Below, in pieces: positions 54,008 to 62,775 of a stretch of 64,000 bases of DNA. The DNA lies in the NCBI RefSeq assembly GCF_029051645.1, contig NZ_JAACFS010000016.1:91421-155420 (forward strand). The letters run 5' to 3'. This stretch comes from Bradyrhizobium sp. CSA112 (GTDB lineage Bacteria; Pseudomonadota; Alphaproteobacteria; Rhizobiales; Xanthobacteraceae). A program made the position numbers and the translations under genes. The notes below the pieces were generated by a model. It did not search any database, was not told the origin of the DNA, and saw only the letters and a program-made list of their open reading frames with translations. Each line of letters begins with the position of its first letter. The first letter of the stretch is position 1.

Positions 54008-54490
54008 CTACCGCTCGCGGGGGCCCTGCGGCGGCTGAGGATTGTTGGCGGGATTGGTATCGTACTTGGATATTCGCGTGATGAGCCCGCTAGTGGCGAG
54101 CGGCTGCAAGTCCGCCTCCAGCGCATCAGCAATCTCCTTGGCATAGACCTCCCGGTCGTCCACGTAGACTGTAAAGGATCTCAAATACTTTTCCTTCTTC
54201 GCCGGATTCTCGATCGTCGCCTTCGTCCACTGGTAGAGCGGATAGTTTTCGACGCCGTGCTCTTCTGCTGCGGCGACATACTCCGCAAAGGCGTCGAACT
54301 GGCATTTCAGCGCAGCGCGACGCTCGGCGAGGATATCGAACAGCGGCGCCAGTGCCGGAACACGGAGTTTTCGGCGTACCGATTCCGCCGTGGCAGAATC
54401 GTTCAGATCGAACCTAACCTGGTACTGCCACTGAGAAGTCACGCTAGTCTCGCATTCTGTCGCACCCGATTTGTCCCTTTCCGATCGCAA
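54008..54490 (-). CDS. Hypothetical protein
   Basis: Up to 160 residues from a TTG at 54490 that has GGAGG 10 nt upstream; a GTG at 54442 would begin T-S-Q-W-Q-Y-Q-V-R-F and give 145 residues. The sequence is charged and helical, without signal or membrane segment (F-D-A-F-A-E-Y-V-A-A-A-E-E-H-G-V-E-N-Y, then V-Y-V-D-D-R-E-V-Y-A-K-E-I). I do not recognise a family. It is divergent from the serine recombinase and may be island cargo. Confidence 0.55.
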   Translation of the reverse strand: MRSERDKSGATECETSVTSQWQYQVRFDLNDSATAESVRRKLRVPALAPLFDILAERRAALKCQFDAFAEYVAAAEEHGVENYPLYQWTKATIENPAKKEKYLRSFTVYVDDREVYAKEIADALEADLQPLATSGLITRISKYDTNPANNPQPPQGPRER

Positions 54491-54822
54491 GGCGCTACCG
54501 CCTCCTCACGAGCAGGTCCGGCACGCGTGCGTCAAGAGCTGAACGCAATGTCAGGCCAACCGTTTCGTTAGTAGCTCCTCTTTTTGGCGAGGCGCTCGTT
54601 GAACGAACGAAGATCCATCACGATTCGTTGGTGGGTTCCGCTGCGCGATGCCTTATTGAAGTCCGGTTCGCCCTCAATTGCGGTCATTGCGTGCAGCGCA
54701 GCGAACGACACGAAGGGCCAACGACGGAAATGCCCTGCTTCGCTTACTTGATTAGATTAGTATTTCTCGTGGCCCTCACACCCCTTTCGGTAGCATCGTT
54801 GCTATGCGGAAGGAGAAAGGCC

Positions 54823-56421
54823 ATGGCAAACGCACTTGTCGTTCACAAGGATAGTCTACCCCTATCACAAAAAGCTCTACGCGCGGCGCAATACGTCCGC
54901 ATGTCAACCGATCTTCAAAAATACTCCATCGAGAATCAGGCGGTGGTCATCGCAACCTTTGCGCAACTCCACCATTTGACGATTGTCCGAACCTACCGTG
55001 ACGAAGGTGTGAGCGGGCTGCGGATCAAAAACAGATTGGGATTGACGCAATTGATCAAGGACGTGCGGTCGGGATCGTCAGACTACAGCCATGTCCTAGT
55101 CTTTGATGTCAGCCGGTGGGGCCGGTTTCAGGACGTGGATGAAAGTGCCCACTATGAGTTCATCTGCAAGCAGGCAGGCATAAAGGTTGCCTACTGCGCC
55201 GAGCAATTCGAAAATGACGGCAGCCTAATTTCCCACATCATGAAGAATATAAAGCGGGTTATGGCGGCGGAGTTCAGCCGCGAGCTCTCGGCGAAAGTGT
55301 ACGCGGGCCAATCCCGGCTGGTAAGACTAGGATTCAAGATGGGCGGCCCCGTAGGCTATGGGCTACAACGGCTGCTTGTCGACGAGAAATCGCGGCCAAA
55401 AACAATACTCAAACCTGGAGAATGGAAATCTCCGATTTCGGAGCATGTCAAAGTTCTGCCCGGCACTCCAGATGAGACGGCGATTGTACGGTGGATTTTT
55501 GAAGAGTTTGCGCAGGTGAAATCCGAGGAGAAAATCGTCCGTAAGCTCAATCGGCGAAACGTCCTGACAGAGAACGGTCGTCCATGGAACCGAGCCAAGG
55601 TTGCAAGACTCCTCCAGAACGAAACCTTCATCGGCAATCTCGTCTATAATCGCAAGACGAAGAAGCTCGGTACAAAAATGGTCAATAATCCATCGACGCT
55701 TTGGATTCGGACCGAGGGCTGCGTAGAGCCAATCATCGACCGAGATTTGTTTTTCCGCGTGCGAGAGATACGAAAGGGGCGCCGCTTCGAGCTCCCTGAG
55801 GAAGAGATGCTGGTCCGTCTCCGCAAGCTTTGGATGAAGAAAGGGAGATTGACGGCAAGAATCATCGACGACGCTGCAGGTCTGCCATGTAACGACTGCT
55901 ACTACAGGCATTTTGGCTCCCTTCGGAACGCTTACCGCTTGATCGGCTACACCGACATGAGGCACTGGGATGCCCTTGAGGCGTACAACCGATGGCTTGC
56001 ACTCAACGCAAAGAACGCTGCAGAGCTTCGCGATAGGTTCGGAAAGAAGGGTGTAAAGGCATACGTCGATGTCCCGACCGCGCGAGTGCGGGTAAATAGC
56101 GCGCTTACTATCAGTTTCGCGGTGGCGAGGTGGCAACGGCCTACCCGCCAGAACACGGAGCCGGAGTGGCTATTGCGATGTAAGATCGGCGCTCCCCCCG
56201 GGTGGATCGTTGCTTTAAGGCTTCGGGAGGATAATAGGACAGTCCTGGATCACATCTTGCTGCGCTCTAGCTTTATGAAGGGGACGTGGCTGCGATTTAT
56301 GGATAAGACCCGCGAACGACGTAAAATCGAAAGCTATGAGACTTTCGAAGAGCTGGCTCGATCACTCCTTCGTCGGCTGAAACGTGGCGCGCCGATCCGC
56401 TCTTCGGGATCGGGCAGCTAG
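54823..56421 (+). CDS. Large serine recombinase
   Basis: 532 residues. The N-terminal resolvase domain has the nucleophile Ser28 in A-A-Q-Y-V-R-M-S-T-D and R-E-L-S-A-K at its end. A recombinase (Pfam Recombinase-like) DNA-binding domain follows with V-R-W-I-F-E-E-F and W-N-R-A-K-V-A-R-L-L-Q-N-E-T-F-I-G. The C-terminal 200 residues include a C-N-D-C-Y-Y motif and are family-specific. Such enzymes integrate or excise phages and islands. AAGGAG before the ATG at 54823 decides the start. I found no flanking att repeats. Confidence 0.9.
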   Translation: MANALVVHKDSLPLSQKALRAAQYVRMSTDLQKYSIENQAVVIATFAQLHHLTIVRTYRDEGVSGLRIKNRLGLTQLIKDVRSGSSDYSHVLVFDVSRWGRFQDVDESAHYEFICKQAGIKVAYCAEQFENDGSLISHIMKNIKRVMAAEFSRELSAKVYAGQSRLVRLGFKMGGPVGYGLQRLLVDEKSRPKTILKPGEWKSPISEHVKVLPGTPDETAIVRWIFEEFAQVKSEEKIVRKLNRRNVLTENGRPWNRAKVARLLQNETFIGNLVYNRKTKKLGTKMVNNPSTLWIRTEGCVEPIIDRDLFFRVREIRKGRRFELPEEEMLVRLRKLWMKKGRLTARIIDDAAGLPCNDCYYRHFGSLRNAYRLIGYTDMRHWDALEAYNRWLALNAKNAAELRDRFGKKGVKAYVDVPTARVRVNSALTISFAVARWQRPTRQNTEPEWLLRCKIGAPPGWIVALRLREDNRTVLDHILLRSSFMKGTWLRFMDKTRERRKIESYETFEELARSLLRRLKRGAPIRSSGSGS

Positions 56422-56522
56422 AGCCATGAAAGGACGGCAAACGTAACGAGCTGCCGCTTGTCAGAGTGTCAAAAGAAAATTTGTCCGATCAGGGTCATTT
56501 GCGTCTATTTGACCAGGCCACG

Positions 56523-56560
56523 GCGACTTCCGGTCTACCCCGGTGAACGGACATTGTCAG
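56523..56560. repeat. REP-like dispersed repeat, copy B
   Basis: GACTTCCGGTCTACCCC followed by AACGGACATTGTCAG. The stretch CATGTCTCAAAGGTGCCA about 10 bp later also has a counterpart directly after copy A. It lies in the gap between the recombinase and the hydrolase gene, which holds no other feature. Confidence 0.55.
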
Positions 56561-56731
56561 AACAGACGGCATGTCTCAAAGGTGCCAAGTCCAGACTCAT
56601 GCACCGCAGCAGACGGCGTGCACCCAGCAGCAGTGAAAACGCGAGGCCGACGACCTTGGCGGACGCAGATTGATCACGACGACGAAGTTCGTCGGCTGCT
56701 CCACGAAAAGGTCAGTCTGCTCGGCGCTCTC

Positions 56732-57628
56732 TCACTGCCGCTTCAAGAACCCGAGCACCTCCCGGTTGAAGTCGGCAGGATTGTCTTGGTAAACGCCGTG
56801 CGACGCCTTGGAGATGGTGATCCGCTCGACGCGGGCAAGGCAGGGCTGGAGCCCGTTGAGCATGAGCGGAAAGATCCGCGGGCTCACATCGCCACCGACG
56901 AGGAGCGTGGGAGTCGCGATCTTCCGTGCATCATCGCAGGTGAAGCGCTCGGCGGGGTTAGTCATGGTCGGTTTGAGGGTGTGGACGTTGTCGCGCCGCG
57001 CCGCACGGACAGCGTTCGGCATCCCCTCCCACGTCCCAGGCCCGCGAACCATGTTAACGAAGATCCGCAGCGCCTCATCGGCGTCGCCTTGGTCGAGCCG
57101 CTCCAACACCTGCTTCTGAGACTCACCAATACCCTTTAGGATCGGCTTCGCTTCCTCGGCATCGGCGCCGATGATCAGCCCAGCGAGCCTGCCGGGTTCG
57201 ACCAGCACCAGGCTGCGCACTAGTTCGGGGCGATCACGGGCCACGAGCAGGGAAATGAAGCCGCCGTAAGAGTGGCCGATCAGGTCAGCCCGCGCCAGAT
57301 TCAAAGCCTGGATCAGCCCGGCCAGATCTGCCGCATGGGTACGGGGCAGATAGTCGGAGCGATCGCCCGTCGAGACGTTGGGATGATGGTGGCGTAGGCT
57401 ATAAGCGACGACGCGATGCCGCTGAGAGAACTCATCCATCTGCGCCTGCCACCAGCGGTAGTCCGAGATCGTCCCGTGCACCATCACCACCGGCGGCCCC
57501 TGGCCCATGTCTAGGTAGGCCAACTCCGTACCGCCTACGGCGATGGTCTTCACCTGCGCCTCGGGCCGCTCCGGGATGACGAGCAGCAGTAGCGCCAGAA
57601 AGGCAGTTCGCAATGTCGATGGCTTCAT
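56732..57628 (-). CDS. Secreted alpha/beta hydrolase
   Basis: 298 residues with signal peptide (1-25). Oxyanion loop V-V-M-V-H-G-T-I-S-D-Y, nucleophile elbow LIGHSYGGFISLL, and catalytic His in I-S-K-A-S-H-G-V-Y, so the triad is complete. The cap region is moderate, as in epoxide hydrolase/esterase-like enzymes. It is a full-length relative of the truncated gene at 53085, and the two lie either side of the serine recombinase on the same strand. Confidence 0.88.
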   Translation of the reverse strand: MKPSTLRTAFLALLLLVIPERPEAQVKTIAVGGTELAYLDMGQGPPVVMVHGTISDYRWWQAQMDEFSQRHRVVAYSLRHHHPNVSTGDRSDYLPRTHAADLAGLIQALNLARADLIGHSYGGFISLLVARDRPELVRSLVLVEPGRLAGLIIGADAEEAKPILKGIGESQKQVLERLDQGDADEALRIFVNMVRGPGTWEGMPNAVRAARRDNVHTLKPTMTNPAERFTCDDARKIATPTLLVGGDVSPRIFPLMLNGLQPCLARVERITISKASHGVYQDNPADFNREVLGFLKRQ

Positions 57629-58186
57629 GGCGAATCTCCTTTTACAGATGAAAGCTATGACCTAGCGCGACGGGCTCGAAAGGCTCACGGTAACGCGGGG
57701 CCATGCCAATCATTCCCTCATTCCATCACTTCGTTGGCGCGGACGAGCAGCGTCGACAGCTCGCGCCACCTCATACAGCCCCCAGGGGTGCTGCCTCATA
57801 AAGCCCCGGGATCCCAGCGGATACAGCCCGTAGGGAGTGAGGACCGTACTAGGGGTCGGGGAGAGGAAACTACCACATGCGCCTTGGCCAATCACGTCGA
57901 GTTTGCCTGCGCTGTGAGGACCGCTTCGGGTCAACAACGGACCTAGACGCGCCCGAAAAACGAAGACCGCTGTGCCCTCATGTACGGACATCGTCAGCCT
58001 GAACGCTCGGGCATGAGGATAGTGATCGTAGCTCTGGAACGGCCCTAATCCTGTGGTGTGACCTGTGTGGTCTCATCGCTCTTCATCAGGATGCACCCAC
58101 TTGTACGGTGTGATCTCCCGCTGCTCGGTCAACTTGATCATGTGAACCGGCAGCTTGTAGCGGCGCCTGCGGCAGTGTCACGATGA
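57629..58186. other. Intergenic stretch with repeats and a short coding scrap
   Basis: Contains REP-like copy D (57962-57996) and a related GACCGCTTCGGGTCAACAA near 57919. On the reverse strand about 58060-58155 reads R-R-Y-K-L-P-V-H-M-I-K-L-T-E-Q-R-E-I-T-P-Y-K-W-V followed by a stop, possibly the end of a lost gene. No complete gene is seen. Confidence 0.45.
57962..57996. repeat. REP-like dispersed repeat, copy D
   Basis: GAAGACCGCTGTGCCCT, spacer, then ACGGACATCGTCAG, sharing the right half with copies B and C. Confidence 0.45.
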
Positions 58187-58459
58187 TCAGGCGCCGCCTC
58201 GCAACAGATGGCGATAACCTTGCTCGGCCATCCATCTGGCACGCGAGAGGTGGCTTTCGAACGCCAGACGCGCGCGGTCGGCCTCGGTGTCTGGATCTAT
58301 GCGCAGCACGATCCGAGAGACGTCACGCCAGTGCGCGCCTTGTTGATCAGCATCAAGCAAGCGCATGTACGTGATCATGTGCTCCTCGTCATACTCAGTG
58401 AAGGCTGCTCCGGCTGGCGCTACGTCAGCGATATGTGGATCGAGGAGCGGCTTCTTCAT
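58187..58459 (-). CDS. DUF2285-like small protein
   Basis: 90 residues. D-P-H-I-A-D-V-A-P near the start, then a helix-turn-helix-like body (H-W-R-D-V-S-R-I-V-L-R-I-D-P, then R-A-R-L-A-F-E-S-H-L-S-R-A-R-W-M) and the end G-Y-R-H-L-L-R fit the DUF2285 proteins common on rhizobial integrative elements. In the Mesorhizobium symbiosis ICE, DUF2285 proteins act as transfer activators, so a link to element control is possible here. The frame is open upstream to 58549 without a better start. Confidence 0.65.
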   Translation of the reverse strand: MKKPLLDPHIADVAPAGAAFTEYDEEHMITYMRLLDADQQGAHWRDVSRIVLRIDPDTEADRARLAFESHLSRARWMAEQGYRHLLRGGA

Positions 58460-58826
58460 GGGCGTTCTCGCATGACGCGCGGCACACGACCTCGGCCACG
58501 GCTTCGGGTCAAGCCTGATACCGAGTATCAGAGGAGCGCCAGAACGCACCGGCTCTAATATGACGATTGCATGACACAGGGATGCCGCAAATGCTGGCTG
58601 ATCCTCGTTTTCAACATGAGTAGAACGTGGAGATCGATGTTACGCCGCGTGCGTGGAGAAGAGCACCTTTTGCTGCGCCAGTACTTCCCGCGCGGCAACT
58701 GCATAGATACTGCCATTTGTACTTACTCTCTTCCTTTCCTCGCTGCGCTATCCCGTCGCGGCGCCCACACCCACATTTATCCGTTCGTACAATGAGGACT
58801 CAACGTTGAGCCGACGCACATTTGGA

Positions 58827-58988
58827 ATGTCCGAGGCAGATGAATTGAAAGACATGACGAGGTTGTTGGCAAGCTTATGGGAAGCCGCGCAACGGCTTCC
58901 TGAGGGATCATCCGAACGGCAGGATGCATTCAGACAGATTGGCGGCTTCCATAGCCGGTTGGCGGCATTAATTGCACGCGCTCTTTAG
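58827..58988 (+). CDS. Small hypothetical protein
   Basis: 53 residues from the ATG at 58827 (60 from a TTG at 58806). It is an acidic helical peptide (E-L-K-D-M-T-R-L-L-A-S-L-W-E-A-A-Q-R-L) of the sort often annotated in Bradyrhizobium. No family or partner is recognised; translation is uncertain. Confidence 0.45.
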   Translation: MSEADELKDMTRLLASLWEAAQRLPEGSSERQDAFRQIGGFHSRLAALIARAL

Positions 58989-59256
58989 GCTCGCAGGGAT
59001 GTCGTGTCCCGCTCTGCGGTGGCTACCGATCCAACTCGCGCCGGAAGATTGCGATTTGGAAGTTGGCGAACTTGATAAGATTGGCGTCATGCCATTGGGG
59101 TTTCCATGCCGTCGAAAATTGGGAGGGTGGTACAATGCTTGGGCCGATGAGCAGATTTTGATTTTTCCGACGCACTGGAGGATCTGGCGCGCGCCAACAA
59201 GTTGGTCAGCTGATTTTTGCGGACGCGCGCCCTTTTTGAAGAAGTGGAACCACGTT

Positions 59257-59541
59257 ATGAGGACAGCGCTTTCTTTCGCTATATTGCTCATTCCCACACT
59301 TGCACTCGCTCAAGGCGCAAAACCGGCAAAGCGGCCGACCGTCGGCGCGAAGCCGCTCATTCAGGTGAAGCCTAGGGCGCCCGTTGGTTGCAAGCTCGTC
59401 GGAACGGTCAAAGGAACGAAGCTCTGGGCGGGCGAATGCACGGAGGCCCCGGCGCTAAGAACAGGTACGCCTACCGAAGAATCTAGTCCGACATCGGTCC
59501 CCGACGCGGCGGGCGGGGCCACTCCTAAGGATCAGCAGTAA
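59257..59541 (+). CDS. Small secreted hypothetical protein
   Basis: 94 residues with a clear signal peptide (M-R-T-A-L-S-F-A-I-L-L-I-P-T-L-A-L-A, cleavage after about 18). The mature part is basic, with two cysteines (G-C-K-L-V-G-T-V-K-G-T-K-L-W and E-C-T) that could form a disulfide, and a proline/threonine-rich tail. The function is unknown. It ends 10 bp before the start of the broken HMCES gene. Confidence 0.65.
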   Translation: MRTALSFAILLIPTLALAQGAKPAKRPTVGAKPLIQVKPRAPVGCKLVGTVKGTKLWAGECTEAPALRTGTPTEESSPTSVPDAAGGATPKDQQ

Positions 59542-59557
59542 CGCTGCTATCATGTGC

Positions 59558-60926
59558 TGGTGTGGACGGCCTCTCATTCCCACGGTTCTATGGCGCTCTC
59601 GGCGTCACAGCTAGATGAGAGGAAAGTCTGATGAATCTTCCTATTCGCATCGGTATGGATACTTCTAAGTCGGTTTTCCAGCTTCACGGTGTTGACGAGA
59701 GCGAGGTGGTGGTTGTCCGCCGCCAGTTCCGGCGAGCCGAGATGATCCGCTACTTCGAGCGGCTTCCGCCGGTTCTCGTCGCCATTGAGTCCTGCGGCAG
59801 CTCGCATCATTGGGCGCGCCTGCTGCAGTCGTTCGGTCACGAGGTGAAGCTGATCCCACCTCAGTATGTGAAGGCTTACGTGAAGCGCGGCAAAAACGAC
59901 GCGGCCGACGCCGAGGCGTTGTGTGAGGCGGTCACCCGCCCGAGTATGCGGTTTGTACCGGTGAAGTCGAAGGAACAGCAAGCGGCCTGCATGTTGATGA
60001 CCGTGCGGGAACGCCTGGTCAGCGTGAAGTCGCAGCTCTCCAATGCTTTCAGGAGCTATGCAGCTGAGTTCGGCATCGTCGGCCCCGCCGGCCGGCAGAA
60101 CGTCACGGCACTTATCAAGCGGGTGCTCGAGAATGACAGCTTGCCGGAAATGGCGCGGGATCTCTTCCGCCTCCAGGCGGAGGAGTATGCCGCAGTCGAA
60201 GCTCGCCTGGCAAAGATCGAGGCCAAGCTGATGAAGTGGCATCGCGAAGATGACGTCAGCAGGCGTATCGCGACGATTCCCGGCGTCGGTCCGATTGGGT
60301 CGTCCATGCTAAGCATGAAGGCGCCGCCGCCGGAGACGTTCAGATCAGGCCGTGACTTTGCGGCTTGGCTCGGACTGACGCCCAAGGATCATTCAACTGG
60401 CGGCCGGCAAAGACATGACGGTATCACAAAGGCCGGAGATTCAGTGCTCCGATCGACGTTGATCGTCGGCGCGACCGCGCTGCTGAGGCATATCCGAAAG
60501 GGTCGTCATAAGCCCACACCCTGGCTCGCTTCGCTGCTGGAGCGAAAGCCGCCGAAGTTGGTGGCGGTGGCCTTGGCCAATAAGTTCGCCCGCATCGCGT
60601 GGCGCTTGATGATATCGGGCGGCGTGTACAACCGGCCGGCAGCCGCCATGCCCATCTGATCTGAAATTGGCGCCGCGAGCGAGGTTGCTCGGCGGATAGC
60701 CCACGAACTTGCAGGACGCGGTAGATGGAAGGACCGATCGGTCGATACGCGCGAGCTTCCGTAGATTTCACTGGCATCATCAATGTCGCCTATGTGCTTG
60801 GAGCGTGCGTAGCGAACACCATCTCGGCCAGCGGACTTTGTCCGCGCAAACAGGCCGGACATCTGAGAGCAAGCGATCAGGTCAAAAGTCTGCTACCATC
60901 CTGACAAGTGGGGGGCCGTCCACATC
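59558..60926 (+). mobile_element. IS110/IS1111-type insertion sequence
   Basis: One transposase gene inside short subterminal inverted repeats, GTGGACGGCC at 59562-59571 and GGCCGTCCAC at 60914-60923. The left boundary is fixed by the interrupted ATGTGC of the HMCES gene and the right boundary by its continuation. The exact ends are uncertain by 2-4 bp because TGC occurs at both junctions. No larger target duplication is seen, as expected for this family. Confidence 0.75.
59631..60659 (+). CDS. IS110-family DEDD transposase
   Basis: 342 residues. The N-terminal RuvC-like DEDD domain has I-G-M-D-T-S-K-S-V-F and K-N-D-A-A-D-A-E-A-L-C-E-A. The C-terminal Transposase_20 domain has I-P-G-V-G-P-I-G-S-S and the serine region in D-H-S-T-G-G-R-Q. 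The frame is complete. Elements of this family use a structured noncoding RNA from their ends to choose targets; the 230 bp after the stop (60660-60900) is the likely place for such an RNA here. Confidence 0.92.
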   Translation: MNLPIRIGMDTSKSVFQLHGVDESEVVVVRRQFRRAEMIRYFERLPPVLVAIESCGSSHHWARLLQSFGHEVKLIPPQYVKAYVKRGKNDAADAEALCEAVTRPSMRFVPVKSKEQQAACMLMTVRERLVSVKSQLSNAFRSYAAEFGIVGPAGRQNVTALIKRVLENDSLPEMARDLFRLQAEEYAAVEARLAKIEAKLMKWHREDDVSRRIATIPGVGPIGSSMLSMKAPPPETFRSGRDFAAWLGLTPKDHSTGGRQRHDGITKAGDSVLRSTLIVGATALLRHIRKGRHKPTPWLASLLERKPPKLVAVALANKFARIAWRLMISGGVYNRPAAAMPI

Positions 60927-61581
60927 TGCAATCTTTATTCGATCACCACAAACCAAGAGGCCATCCGCGCGCTATTCCGCGTGATGAACCGCTACGTCGG
61001 CAACCTGTCTCCCATGCCGGGAGTGTTTCCCGATTAGCCGCCGCCGGTCGTTCGCAATGCTGGCACCGAACGCGAGTTTGTCATGATGCGCTGGAGCATG
61101 CCGCCGCCACCGCGCACGGGTGGCCCGCCGGTCACGAACATCCGCACACGTCATCGCCGCACTGGCGTATGTGGCTCAGACCTGAGAACCGCTGTTTGGT
61201 CCCTGCCAACAGCTTTGCCGAATACTCGCCCGAGCCGAACCCGGAAACTAAGAGGAAAGATGTGGTCTGGTTCGCGCTCAATGACGACCGTCCGCTGTTC
61301 GCCTTCGCGGGCATGTGAACGATCTACAACGGTGATCGCGGCATGAAATCGAAGCCGGTGCCAGGGCCGCATCAGGTCTATGGTTTTCTCACGACATCGC
61401 CGAACGCGGTGGTCGAGCCGATCCATCCGAAAGCGATGCCGGTGATCCCGATGACCGATGAGGAGCGCGATGTCTGGATGCGCGCGCCACGGGATGAGGC
61501 CAAGTCGTTGCAGCGGCCGTTGCCGGATGACGCGCTGAAGATCGTGATGCGAGGCGCTGATAAGGAAGATAAGGCGGCGGC

Positions 61582-61845
61582 GTGAAGTTCACCAACGAGC
61601 GGTCCTTTGCAGATCCCGAGAAAGCCGCGCGTCGGCTGATGCAGCACGCACATGCATTCCAGCCAATTCAAGACGGCAGGATTTATATCGAGGTCATCAA
61701 CGGCCCCTTCCTGTACGTCGATAGGGGCACACCGGCACAGTATTCTGCGGGCCTAGCGTTCGCCATCGAACGCGGCTGGATCAAGATGCACGAAAGCGGC
61801 ACCTTCGTCCGCTTCGAGCAAGCTGGCTCCGATCTTTTCGCTTAG
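61582..61845 (+). CDS. Conserved hypothetical protein
   Basis: 87 residues starting at a GTG that overlaps the stop of the broken HMCES gene (GTGA). It has a Y-I-E-V-I-N-G-P-F-L-Y strand and a winged-helix-like end (A-I-E-R-G-W-I-K-M-H-E-S-G-T-F-V-R-F). I do not know the family. Its coupling to HMCES suggests an original operon, perhaps in DNA damage response. Confidence 0.65.
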   Translation: MKFTNERSFADPEKAARRLMQHAHAFQPIQDGRIYIEVINGPFLYVDRGTPAQYSAGLAFAIERGWIKMHESGTFVRFEQAGSDLFA

Positions 61846-61853
61846 GGCCGCTG

Positions 61854-62231
61854 GTGAGGATAACCATATCGCGGAAGGGAGTTTTCAGGCGGCCCGTCAT
61901 CGTCATCGGACCATGGGCCTTCAAGATCGCCCGGAATTGGCAGGGCTGTGACTGCAACAGATACGAAGCCAAGCTCTATCGTTCGGTCAACGCTAAGCGC
62001 CGCATGATGCTATGCCCGGTGCTCTGGACGTCACCGTGGGGCCTGCTGCTTGTGATAGCCGCTGCTGAGCCGACGACGACCAGGATGACAATGGAAGAAT
62101 ATCTCGATCTAGCCGAGGAGTGGGATCAACGGCCGGGAGAGGCCATCTGCCCGTTTGAGCCGAAGCCGTCCGACTGGGGAGTATATCAAGGCAGGCTGGT
62201 CGCGCTTGATTATTCAACACCCGCGTGGTGA
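61854..62231 (+). CDS. Conserved hypothetical protein
   Basis: 125 residues. V-I-V-I-G-P-W-A-F-K-I-A-R-N, then C-N-R-Y-E-A-K-L-Y, resemble a minimal kinase-like N-lobe strand arrangement, with D-W-G-V-Y-Q-G-R-L-V-A-L-D-Y-S at the end. No catalytic residues are certain, so the function is unknown. It follows the previous gene by 8 bp and probably shares its transcript. Confidence 0.6.
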   Translation: MRITISRKGVFRRPVIVIGPWAFKIARNWQGCDCNRYEAKLYRSVNAKRRMMLCPVLWTSPWGLLLVIAAAEPTTTRMTMEEYLDLAEEWDQRPGEAICPFEPKPSDWGVYQGRLVALDYSTPAW

Positions 62232-62301
62232 GCTACGGAGAACTAGGGGCCAAACCCTGATTGTTCTCGGTAGAAACACGGATGATCCGACCGACCGCCC
62301 A

Positions 62302-62574
62302 CTATTTCGGACGCGGTTGGACTAGTAAGCAGCGAAGTTCATCGATCTGCCGTGCGAAGTCTATCGCCTTTGCCTTCAACACTTCCATCGCATAGCCGCG
62401 ATGGCCTTCATTTTCCAATTCTATGATCCGCTCGTTGAAATTGTTCAGTTCATTTTGCAGATTCTGGATTTCGTGTTGAACCGGAAAACGCGCGGCGTGA
62501 GATTTATCAATTTGTTCTCTGGACTCTGCTCGCATCGTAAGCAGGTTGCCGGTTCTCAGCCGCCGAGTGGTCAT
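62302..62574 (-). CDS. Small coiled-coil protein
   Basis: 90 residues preceded by GGAGG close to the ATG. The middle (about residues 32-80) has a heptad-like pattern (I-Q-N-L-Q-N-E-L-N-N-F-N-E-R-I-I-E-L-E-N-E) typical of a coiled coil. No family is recognised. It converges on the gene pair to its left. Confidence 0.6.
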   Translation of the reverse strand: MTTRRLRTGNLLTMRAESREQIDKSHAARFPVQHEIQNLQNELNNFNERIIELENEGHRGYAMEVLKAKAIDFARQIDELRCLLVQPRPK

Positions 62575-62775
62575 GGGCCCTCCGAATCGCAGACGGTTGG
62601 CTAAGCCATCCTACCTGCTTCGGCGTCCTGCTTCACTAAATTAGATTATCTTTCACCTCTATCGTGACACCGCTCAGCTTGGCTCTTGACCAAATTAACG
62701 GTATGATGGCTGATCAACCGTTGGTTGTATCGATGTTGGATGAAATTCGCACAGAAATGTTTTCAGGGAGGCCGC

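Larger units (their letters stand above)
59552..61585 (+). pseudogene. HMCES/YedK (SOS-response-associated) gene, disrupted
   Basis: The catalytic start Met-Cys survives as ATGTGC at 59552-59557, left of an IS110-type element. The rest resumes at about 60927 as C-N-L-Y-S-I-T-T-N-Q-E-A-I. Further lesions are an in-frame TAG at 61035, a frameshift near 61143 and a TGA at 61316 where relatives have Trp. The later parts (L-V-P-A-N-S-F-A-E-Y, P-H-Q-V-Y-G-F-L-T-T) match the family that crosslinks to abasic sites. It is thus long dead. The next gene overlaps its stop. Confidence 0.8.

Noticed and set aside
54823..56421. The serine recombinase as the enzyme that used the tRNA-Gln att site
   Set aside because: Integration into tRNA 3' ends is the habit of tyrosine integrases; large serine recombinases rarely leave such a footprint, so a separate integrase beyond the window is more likely.
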